23,936 nucleotides of DNA, taken from NCBI GenBank assembly GCA_001784055.1, contig MFOZ01000038.1:268-24203 (forward strand), read 5' to 3'. The translations under genes were made by a program, and so were the position numbers. This DNA comes from Candidatus Levybacteria bacterium RIFCSPLOWO2_01_FULL_42_15 (GTDB taxonomy: Bacteria > Patescibacteriota > Microgenomatia > Levybacterales > UBA12049). The stretch's first letter is position 1. The number at the start of each line of letters is the position of its first letter. This document shows, one piece after another, positions 8,154 to 14,672 of the stretch. The notes under the pieces were generated by a model. The model was given only the letters and a program-made list of their open reading frames with translations. It was not told the DNA's origin and did not search any database.

Positions 8154-10640
8154 ATGGATATTGGAAAACTAGAAAAAACAGGGATAACGGAGGAGATGAA
8201 ACGTGCGTATCTTGACTACGCTATGTCTGTTATTGTCTCCCGCGCGCTTCCCGATGTTCGTGACGGACTCAAGCCGGTTCACCGACGGATTCTTTATGCC
8301 ATGCATGAGATGAATCTCATCCACAGCGCAAGATATTCCAAAAGCGCAAAAATTGTGGGAGAGGTAATGGGGAAATACCATCCGCATGGAGATATGCCAA
8401 TTTATGATGCGCTGGTGCGTCTCGCTCAAAGCTTTTCCATGCGTTACCCCCTCATTGACGGACAAGGAAACTTTGGGTCCATGGATGGAGACCCTCCGGC
8501 AGCCATGCGCTATACCGAGGCGCGTTTGGCGGCAATAACTTCAGAAATGCTGTTTGACCTTGACAAAGAAACGGTTGGCTTTATCTCCAATTTTGACGCA
8601 ACGCTTAAGGAACCGGTGTATCTGCCTGCAAAACTTCCCAACCTTCTTCTTATGGGATCTGAGGGAATCGCCGTTGGAATGGCAACCAAGATCCCTCCCC
8701 ACAACCTCACAGAAGTGATTGACGCAATCGTGTTTACAATCGACCACGCGCGGTTTCAAAAAAACGAGCAGGGAATCTCTCTTACCACAAGCGTTACCGT
8801 TGAAGATTTACTGCAGTTTATTCAAGGACCGGATTTTCCAACCAGCGGGGCAATTTATGACATAAACGAAATAAAAAATGTATACACAACAGGACGAGGA
8901 AAAATTGTTATTCGCGGAAAAGCAGGAATAGAAGATATAGGACAAGGAAAATCAGCAATTATTGTGACAGAACTTCCGTATCAGGTAAACAAGGCGCTTC
9001 TTGTTGCCCGCATTGCGGATCTGGCAAAGGATAAAAGAATAGAAGGAATCTCCGATCTGCGGGATGAGTCTGATAGACACGGCATTCGTGTGGTGATTGA
9101 ACTTAAACGTGACGCCACTCCCAAAAAGGTTCTTAACAATCTCTTTAAGCACACGAGTCTTCAAACCGTGTTTGCCGCCAACATAGTTGCCCTTGTTGAC
9201 GGAACTCCTCATACCCTTAACCTTAAGACTATCCTTGAGGAATACCTTAAGCACCGCTTTCTGGTAGTCACTAGGCGATCCGAATTCGAACTCAAACAGG
9301 CAAAAGATCGCCTCCATATTTTGGAAGGATTAAAGATTGCGGTTGACAATATTGACGCGGTGATCCAAACGATACGCCGATCCCAAACCCAGGAAGAAGC
9401 AAAAGAGAACCTCATAGAAAAGTTTAAGCTGACTGCGCTTCAAGCAACGGCAATTTTGGATATGCAGCTTCGCCGGCTCGCGGCCTTAGAGCGGCAGAAA
9501 ATTGAAGAAGAGTATCAAATGATAAAAGAGACCATTAGCTATCTTGAAGATCTTCTCAAACACCCCACAAAAATTCTCACCATTATTAAACATGAGATTA
9601 TCAAGCTTAAGGAAAAATACAAGGATGAACGCCTCACTAAAGTGTATAAAGGCCGCGTGGGAGAGTTTTCAGATGAAGATCTCATCCAAAATGAACCAAC
9701 CGTAATTACTCTTACCAATACCGGCTATATCAAACGTCAAAGTATGAATAGCTTCCGTGTTCAACACCGGGGGGGAAAAGGCGTAAAGGGCATGACTACC
9801 AAGGAAGAAGACGCAATAGCATATATTCGCTTTGCGCATACCCATGATGTTGTTTCCTTTTTTACCAACAAAGGCAAGGTGTATCAACTCAAAGCGTATG
9901 AAATTACCGAGTCCCAAAGAACCAGCAAGGGAAGTGCCATGGTAAATCTGCTCAATATAGAAGGCGGAGAAAGAGTTGAATCATTTCTCAATCATACACC
10001 GGGAAAAAATACGCAAGAAGAACACCGTTATGTATTTCTTACCACAAAAGATGGGACGGTAAAAAAGACAGCGCTTTCTGAGTTTGAAAACATGAGAAGA
10101 ACCGGCATTGCCGCCATAAAGCTTGACAGCGGCGATGAGCTGGCGTGGAGTAAGCTTACTAAAGGAGACCAGGACGTGATTATTACCACCAAAAACGGAA
10201 AAGCAATTCGGTTTTCAGAGAAACAAGTACGTCCTCTTGGAAGAAGCACCAAAGGGGTAAAAGGGATTGAGCTGGAAGGAGATGACCGCGTCATCGGCAT
10301 GGACGTAATCAATAAAGATGAAAAGCTGGATTTCCTCTCAATCATGGAAAACGGGCTGGGCAAGCGTACGCTCGTTACCAAGTTTAGGATGCAAAGCAGG
10401 GGAGGCAAGGGAGTAAAAGTAGCAAAGGTTAGCGCTAAAACGGGAAAAGTTGCGTTTGCCCAAGTCATATCTCCCCATACGCGCGAACTTATTATTACTT
10501 CCATAAGCGGACAGGTAGTAAAGCTGGACATTGAAGACGTTCCCCGGTTAGCCCGAGATACGCAGGGAGTCATTCTTATGCGCTTTTCAAAACAGAAAGA
10601 TGTTGTTGCGTCCGCAACCTGTATTGAAGAAGAAGCATGA
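8154..10640 (+). CDS. gyrA: DNA gyrase subunit A
   Basis: The 828-residue DNA breakage-reunion subunit of gyrase. The winged-helix domain has the catalytic Tyr120 preceded by Arg119 (A-A-M-R-Y-T-E-A-R). The coiled coil and a full C-terminal beta-pinwheel follow. The GyrA box Q-H-R-G-G-K-G is at 537-543, which identifies GyrA rather than ParC; a second, related R-G-G-K-G-V lies farther on. In the quinolone-determining region (H-P-H-G-D-M-P-I-Y-D, 76-85) Met81 replaces the Ser83 of E. coli, while the Asp87 equivalent (Asp85) is kept. The gene starts after a T-rich leader with no Shine-Dalgarno sequence. Its stop codon overlaps the folD start (ATGA), so the two are probably coupled. Confidence 0.96.
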   Translation: MDIGKLEKTGITEEMKRAYLDYAMSVIVSRALPDVRDGLKPVHRRILYAMHEMNLIHSARYSKSAKIVGEVMGKYHPHGDMPIYDALVRLAQSFSMRYPLIDGQGNFGSMDGDPPAAMRYTEARLAAITSEMLFDLDKETVGFISNFDATLKEPVYLPAKLPNLLLMGSEGIAVGMATKIPPHNLTEVIDAIVFTIDHARFQKNEQGISLTTSVTVEDLLQFIQGPDFPTSGAIYDINEIKNVYTTGRGKIVIRGKAGIEDIGQGKSAIIVTELPYQVNKALLVARIADLAKDKRIEGISDLRDESDRHGIRVVIELKRDATPKKVLNNLFKHTSLQTVFAANIVALVDGTPHTLNLKTILEEYLKHRFLVVTRRSEFELKQAKDRLHILEGLKIAVDNIDAVIQTIRRSQTQEEAKENLIEKFKLTALQATAILDMQLRRLAALERQKIEEEYQMIKETISYLEDLLKHPTKILTIIKHEIIKLKEKYKDERLTKVYKGRVGEFSDEDLIQNEPTVITLTNTGYIKRQSMNSFRVQHRGGKGVKGMTTKEEDAIAYIRFAHTHDVVSFFTNKGKVYQLKAYEITESQRTSKGSAMVNLLNIEGGERVESFLNHTPGKNTQEEHRYVFLTTKDGTVKKTALSEFENMRRTGIAAIKLDSGDELAWSKLTKGDQDVIITTKNGKAIRFSEKQVRPLGRSTKGVKGIELEGDDRVIGMDVINKDEKLDFLSIMENGLGKRTLVTKFRMQSRGGKGVKVAKVSAKTGKVAFAQVISPHTRELIITSISGQVVKLDIEDVPRLARDTQGVILMRFSKQKDVVASATCIEEEA

Positions 10641-11491
10641 AAATAGACGGAAGAGAAATTGCGCGTTCTCTTTTCAAAACGCTTAGTGAACACGTTTTAA
10701 CGCTTAATAATAAAGGCGTTATTCCTCATCTTGCTATTATCATCATAGGAAATGACCCTTCTTCTTATGCCTATGTCGCTCAAAAGGAGAAAAAAGCAAG
10801 GAATATTGGAATAAAAGTAACGGTAATACGACTTGAATCAATGGTTGAGTCGTATAGATTACGAAACATTATACAAGCTCTCAATCGCAACCCCACTATT
10901 CATGGCATCATTGTGCAAAGACCGCTTCCGCTTCACATTGATCGAGAACTTATAAACGAATTGGTACATCCTTCCAAAGACGTAGATGCATTTCACTCCA
11001 AAACAAAATTTGAATTCCCTATATCAAAAGCAACAATTGTTATTTTGGAACATATATATAGTTCATTAAAAACCCTTAAGAAAACCAAGGAGATAAAATT
11101 TGTTCAATGGCTTGCTTCTCAAGCGATAGTGGTCGTGGGAAAGGGAGAAACAGGAGGAAGACCAATCGCGACGACGTTGAAAAAGTTAGGGATCAAACCT
11201 CTCATTGTGGATAGTAAAACGAAGAACCCCAAGCTCATCATAGAGAAAGCCGATATTCTTATTTCAACGGTGGGAAAGCCGAATATGATTAAGCCTGCCA
11301 TGCTTAAAAAGAACACAATTCTTATTGGGGTTGGAATCCACAAAGGAAAAGACGGAAAACTGCACGCGGATTATAACGAGAAAAAAATAAAAGATCGCGT
11401 CTCTTTCTACACCGGTGTCCCCGGAGGGGTAGGTCCTGTGAATGTAGCCATGCTTCTTGATAACCTGGTTCTCGCCGCTTTAAGTCGTTGA
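10637..11491 (+). CDS. folD: methylenetetrahydrofolate dehydrogenase/cyclohydrolase FolD
   Basis: A 284-residue bifunctional FolD-family enzyme that interconverts 5,10-methylene- and 10-formyl-tetrahydrofolate, supplying one-carbon units for purine, thymidylate and formyl-Met synthesis. The catalytic Tyr46 and Lys50 (Y-x-x-x-K), Gln94 (I-V-Q-R-P-L-P), Asp117 (K-D-V-D-A-F) and the C-terminal V-P-G-G-V-G-P are present. Two family blocks are divergent: the usual P-C-T-P-x-G reads F-P-I-S-K-A-T, and the NADP loop reads V-V-G-K-G-E-T-G-G-R-P instead of V-x-G-R-S-x-x-V-G-x-P. Cofactor use or one of the two activities may therefore differ. The start overlaps the gyrA stop by 4 nt. Confidence 0.9.
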   Translation: MKIDGREIARSLFKTLSEHVLTLNNKGVIPHLAIIIIGNDPSSYAYVAQKEKKARNIGIKVTVIRLESMVESYRLRNIIQALNRNPTIHGIIVQRPLPLHIDRELINELVHPSKDVDAFHSKTKFEFPISKATIVILEHIYSSLKTLKKTKEIKFVQWLASQAIVVVGKGETGGRPIATTLKKLGIKPLIVDSKTKNPKLIIEKADILISTVGKPNMIKPAMLKKNTILIGVGIHKGKDGKLHADYNEKKIKDRVSFYTGVPGGVGPVNVAMLLDNLVLAALSR

Positions 11492-11539
11492 AAAACTCGC
11501 TCTTTCCAATGAACTTTTGAGAGAATTTTATTTTCCTTA

Positions 11540-11569
11540 TTGACAAGGGATTGTTGTTTTTGTTAGAGT
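11540..11569 (+). promoter_or_regulatory. putative promoter of the pyrB-carA-carB operon
   Basis: TTGACA (11540-11545), 18-nt spacer, extended -10 TG-T-TAGAGT (hexamer 11564-11569). The predicted transcription start is near 11576, exactly the 5' edge of the hairpin described next, giving a leader of about 30 nt. Confidence 0.55.
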
Positions 11570-11575
11570 TAAATC

Positions 11576-11605
11576 CCAGAAGAAAGCGAGCCTTCTGGTT
11601 TTTTT
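11576..11605 (+). terminator. intrinsic-terminator-like hairpin abutting the pyrB ATG
   Basis: CCAGAAG (11576-11582) pairs perfectly with CTTCTGG (11592-11598) across a 9-nt loop, followed at once by seven T and then the pyrB ATG. It has the form of an intrinsic terminator. It could end transcripts coming from folD, act as an attenuator for pyrB, or form a 5' stem-loop on the pyrB mRNA. The sequence alone does not decide between these. Confidence 0.65.
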
Positions 11606-12583
11606 ATGCGACAAAAAGACGACGGTTATAAGATAAACGGATCATTTAAAGGCAAAGACATTATTTCCCTTGATCAGTTCTCCACAAAAGATCTCTTGCT
11701 TCTTTTTTCCCACGTGTCCCGCATGAAAGATCTTGCTCAAAAATCAAAGCCATCCGCTCTTCTTGCGGGGAAAATAGTAACGCTCATTTTCTACGAGCCC
11801 TCCAGCAGAACCTTTGGGTCGTTTTCTTCTGCTATAAAACGGCTGGGAGGACAAACCGTCGCAATTCTGGACCCCCAACATTTTTCTTCGGTATCCAAAG
11901 GAGAAACGCTTGAGGACACTATTCGCGTCTTCGAGGCATATTCGGATGCGATTGTCATCCGACACCCGATTGCCGGAACTTCCAAAGCCGCAGCAGAAGC
12001 GGCTTTTTTTGTACCCATTATCAACGCAGGAGATGGCATCGGCGAGCACCCAACTCAAGCGCTTCAGGATCTTTATACAATTTACAAAAAATGCAATCGG
12101 CTAGACAACCTTATGGGAGTTATGGCAGGAGATATTCTAAACGGAAGAACTATTCATTCTCTCCTGAGAGGACTTTGTTTGTTTAAGAAGAATACTATAT
12201 ATCTTCTTTCTCCCAAACAACTTCGGCTCTCAAGAGCCGATTTTTTACGCTTCTTGAAACAAGGAATCAGGCTCATTGAGATTGAAAGCGAAAAGAATAT
12301 TCCCAAAAACGCTCACTTTTGGTACTGGACACGGGTTCAAAAAGAACGGTTCGAGCGTTTATCCGACTACGAGAAGGTCAAGAACCGCTTTGTAGTTACC
12401 AAAAAACTTCTTGAGAATTTTGGCAATACACACCTTATCCTGATGCATCCTTTGCCTCGGGTTGGAGAAATTCATCCAGAAATCGATATCGATGAAAGAG
12501 CGGTATACCTTCGATCGCAAATTAGAAATGGACTTTATATCCGCATGGCCCTCCTAGCCCTTATCTTAGGAAAACTCACATGA
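11606..12583 (+). CDS. pyrB: aspartate carbamoyltransferase, catalytic subunit
   Basis: A 325-residue enzyme joining carbamoyl phosphate and aspartate, the committed step of pyrimidine synthesis. Carbamoyl phosphate site motifs: S-S-R-T-F (66-70, a variant of S-T-R-T-R that keeps the key Arg68), the 80s-loop S-K-G-E-T (Lys98), R-H-P (Arg119), G-E-H-P-T-Q-A-L-Q-D (His148, Gln151), and G-D-I-L-N-G-R-T (Arg181). H-P-L-P-R near the C-terminal part points to aspartate rather than ornithine carbamoyltransferase. There is a short N-terminal extension of about 12 residues. No pyrI regulatory subunit is nearby. The gene heads the pyrimidine run and overlaps carA by 4 nt (ATGA). Confidence 0.94.
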   Translation: MRQKDDGYKINGSFKGKDIISLDQFSTKDLLLLFSHVSRMKDLAQKSKPSALLAGKIVTLIFYEPSSRTFGSFSSAIKRLGGQTVAILDPQHFSSVSKGETLEDTIRVFEAYSDAIVIRHPIAGTSKAAAEAAFFVPIINAGDGIGEHPTQALQDLYTIYKKCNRLDNLMGVMAGDILNGRTIHSLLRGLCLFKKNTIYLLSPKQLRLSRADFLRFLKQGIRLIEIESEKNIPKNAHFWYWTRVQKERFERLSDYEKVKNRFVVTKKLLENFGNTHLILMHPLPRVGEIHPEIDIDERAVYLRSQIRNGLYIRMALLALILGKLT

Positions 12584-13644
12584 CAGGAAAACTCATTCTC
12601 GAAGGAAACTTCATATTCGAGGGACAAAGTTTTGGCGCCCCGCTAAGCGGGGTGGGAGAAGTGGTCTTTTCAACCGGTATGGTGGGATATCCTGAAAGCC
12701 TTACCGATCCATCCTACACGGGCCAAATCCTTATCTTGACATACCCTTTGATTGGAAACTACGGGGTGTTTGATAAACGCTATTGGGAATCCGATAGAAT
12801 TCATGTGTCTGGTCTTATTGTTTCTTCCTATATCAATACCCCTTCTCATTTTTTAAACACAATGACTCTTTCTACCTGGCTAAAAAAGGAGAGCATACCA
12901 GCTCTGGAAATCTCCGACACGCGCTTTCTTACCCAAAAAATCAGAAGCCACGGAACCATGCTTGGAAAAATGGTGCTTACAGAAGATATCTCCTTTCATG
13001 ATCCAAACACCGATAATCTTGTAGAACGCGTTTCCATCAAAACGGTAACAAAAGAAAGAGGCAATCCTCAAGGGGAATGGAGAGGAAAACGGCTTATTCT
13101 TATTGATTGCGGGACAAAACGCAATATTGTGCGGTCTCTTCTTAAACGCGGGGTAGAGGTAATCACGGTTCCGTGGAATTTTGATGCTACAGAAAATCTT
13201 CCCCATTCATTTGATGGAATTGTCATTTCGAATGGACCGGGCGACCCAACCATGGCAAAAGAAACCATCGAAAATGTACGAAAAGCATTGAACAAGAAAA
13301 TTCCTCTTTTGGGAATTTGCCTTGGTCATCAAATTCTTGCCCTTGCGGGAGGAGGAAAGGCATATAAGTTAAAATTTGGACATCGAAGTCAAAACCAACC
13401 CTGCCTTCTTGCGGAATCAAAACGCTGTTATATAACCACTCAAAACCATGGCTTTGCGATAGGAAAAATTCCTTCCGGATTTACCCCATGGTTTACGAAC
13501 GCCAATGACGGATCAAATGAAGGCATTAAACATAAAACACTACCATTTATGTCAATACAGTTTCATCCCGAAGCCTGTCCCGGACCAACGGATACCGAAT
13601 GGATTTTTGACTATTTTCTAGAACGTGCCAACATGTCATCCTGA
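12580..13644 (+). CDS. carA: carbamoyl-phosphate synthase small (glutaminase) subunit
   Basis: The 354-residue glutaminase subunit that releases ammonia from glutamine and channels it to CarB. The N-terminal CarA-specific domain (about 1-150, G-E-V-V-F-S-T-G-M-V-G-Y) is followed by a class I glutamine amidotransferase domain with nucleophile Cys247 (G-I-C-L-G-H-Q) and the His329/Glu331 pair (Q-F-H-P-E-A). Length is normal. The start overlaps the pyrB stop (ATGA), with a weak AGGA upstream. The last codons, Met-Ser-Ser-stop, are read from the left copy of the palindromic repeat that borders the next gene, so insertion of the repeat probably redefined the C-terminus. Normally carB would follow directly. 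Confidence 0.95.
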   Translation: MTGKLILEGNFIFEGQSFGAPLSGVGEVVFSTGMVGYPESLTDPSYTGQILILTYPLIGNYGVFDKRYWESDRIHVSGLIVSSYINTPSHFLNTMTLSTWLKKESIPALEISDTRFLTQKIRSHGTMLGKMVLTEDISFHDPNTDNLVERVSIKTVTKERGNPQGEWRGKRLILIDCGTKRNIVRSLLKRGVEVITVPWNFDATENLPHSFDGIVISNGPGDPTMAKETIENVRKALNKKIPLLGICLGHQILALAGGGKAYKLKFGHRSQNQPCLLAESKRCYITTQNHGFAIGKIPSGFTPWFTNANDGSNEGIKHKTLPFMSIQFHPEACPGPTDTEWIFDYFLERANMSS

Positions 13645-13668
13645 GGAGCGAAGCGACGAAGGATCTCT
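13632..13668. repeat. palindromic repeat, left border of cassette
   Basis: Outer part CATGTCATCCTGAG (13632-13645) and inner part GACGAAGGATCTCT (13655-13668) are both identical, in inverted orientation, to the right border at 14631-14672; only the middle (9 nt here, 14 nt there) differs. Within the copy ATCCT and AGGAT can pair, so it is an imperfect hairpin. It contains the carA stop codon (13642-13644) and an AAGGA motif 5 nt before the next ATG. Similar TCATCCTGAG-type palindromes are, to my knowledge, scattered in many bacterial genomes; that is recollection, not a search. Confidence 0.9.
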
Positions 13669-14631
13669 ATGAAACATTACTATATTTACATATTAACCAA
13701 TAAAATGAGTACAGTACTCTACACAGGAATAACCAATAATTTATTAAGAAGAGTCTATGAACATAGAAATGGCTTAATTGACGGTTTCACTAAAAAATAC
13801 AAGGTCATCAAGTTAGTATATTCTGAAGATTTCACTAATCCCACAGATGCAATTGCAGCAGAAAAAAAGATAAAGGGTTGGATTAGAAAAAAGAAAATAA
13901 AACTAATTGAATCGGTAAACCCTAAGTGGAACGATTTATTTCCTCAACTCGAAGGATTCTTCTTTGGTGGAACAAAAAATGATATAAAGAAATACTATTC
14001 AAAACGAGCAAGCGAGTACGAAAAGGTTTATCATCGGGAAGATTCCAATAGACAAAATGAGCTACGGAAAATTTCGAAAGCTCTCCAGTCAGCAATGAGT
14101 GAAAAAAATGTCATTGAACTTGCTTGCGGTACTGGCTATTGGACACAACTTCTATCGAGAACTGCAAAAAGTGTTTACGCTACCGATATCGTGGAAGAGG
14201 CGTTGGAGATTGCAAAAACGAAGAAGTACGTTTGTCCAATTCAATTTTCTATAGAGGATGCCTACAGGCTTTCGTTCTCTGATGGCACATTTGATGGAGG
14301 ACTTGCAAATTTTTGGTTTTCTCACATACCAAAGTCAAAAATCAATACTTTTTTAAAGGAATTTCATAGAGTTCTTAAAAAGGGTTCCTCTGTATTCATA
14401 ACGGATAACGTATTGGTAAAAAGTATTGGAGGGAAATTAGTCAAAAAACCTAATGACGAAAACACGTATAAGCTACGCAAGCTAAAAGATGGAGAACAAT
14501 TCTTAGTACTAAAAAACTATTATTCTAAAGAAAATCTCTTAAATATCTTTAAAAAACATGTAAAAAACTTCTCGCCTAAAAATATCTTTTACGGAAAAAA
14601 TTTTTGGCATATAACGTACACAATTAATTAA
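13669..14631 (+). CDS. GIY-YIG nuclease domain fused to a SAM-dependent methyltransferase
   Basis: One uninterrupted 320-residue frame with two domains. Residues 1-90 form a small UvrC-type GIY-YIG domain: Y-I-Y-I-L (5-9) and Y-T-G (18-20) as the name motif, Arg28, His32, the likely metal-binding Glu65 in A-E-K-K-I-K-G-W, and N-P-K-W (84-87). Residues about 104-260 form a class I methyltransferase: motif I V-I-E-L-A-C-G-T-G-Y (148-157), an acidic motif II (Y-A-T-D), F-D-G-G-L-A-N-F-W-F-S-H-I-P, and a post-motif R-V-L-K-K-G. It lacks the N/D-P-P-Y/W motif of amino-methyltransferases acting on DNA and resembles small-molecule-type (Methyltransf_11/25) enzymes. It is clearly AT-richer than its neighbours: 15 and 17 G/C per 60 nt at 13681-13740 and 13741-13800, against 30 at 12661-12720 in carA. 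It splits carA from carB and is bordered by inverted repeats. Its natural substrate and role are unknown. Confidence 0.88.
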   Translation: MKHYYIYILTNKMSTVLYTGITNNLLRRVYEHRNGLIDGFTKKYKVIKLVYSEDFTNPTDAIAAEKKIKGWIRKKKIKLIESVNPKWNDLFPQLEGFFFGGTKNDIKKYYSKRASEYEKVYHREDSNRQNELRKISKALQSAMSEKNVIELACGTGYWTQLLSRTAKSVYATDIVEEALEIAKTKKYVCPIQFSIEDAYRLSFSDGTFDGGLANFWFSHIPKSKINTFLKEFHRVLKKGSSVFITDNVLVKSIGGKLVKKPNDENTYKLRKLKDGEQFLVLKNYYSKENLLNIFKKHVKNFSPKNIFYGKNFWHITYTIN

Positions 14632-14672
14632 GAGATCCTTCGTCTCGCCTTCGGCGGACTCAGGATGACATG
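14631..14672. repeat. palindromic repeat, right border of cassette
   Basis: Inverted copy of the left border. AGAGATCCTTCGTC (14631-14644) and CTCAGGATGACATG (14659-14672) are the exact reverse complements of the two conserved parts of the left copy. The centre contains its own small hairpin, CGCC-TTC-GGCG (14646-14656). The first base is the last base of the fusion gene's stop codon. The last three bases are an ATG in frame with carB, preceded 4 nt earlier by AGGA. Confidence 0.9.

Noticed and set aside
10028..10693. 221-residue minus-strand open frame
   Set aside because: It lies antisense to the conserved C-terminal domain of gyrA; the composition is that of a shadow frame (Ser/Thr/Phe-rich) with no family motif.
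12636..12655. CCCCGC-TAA-GCGGGG hairpin in carA, suspected third intragenic element
   Set aside because: The CarA segment has the normal length there (G-A-P-L-S-G-V-G-E-V-V-F), so nothing is inserted, and the sequence does not match the carB/pyrC element.
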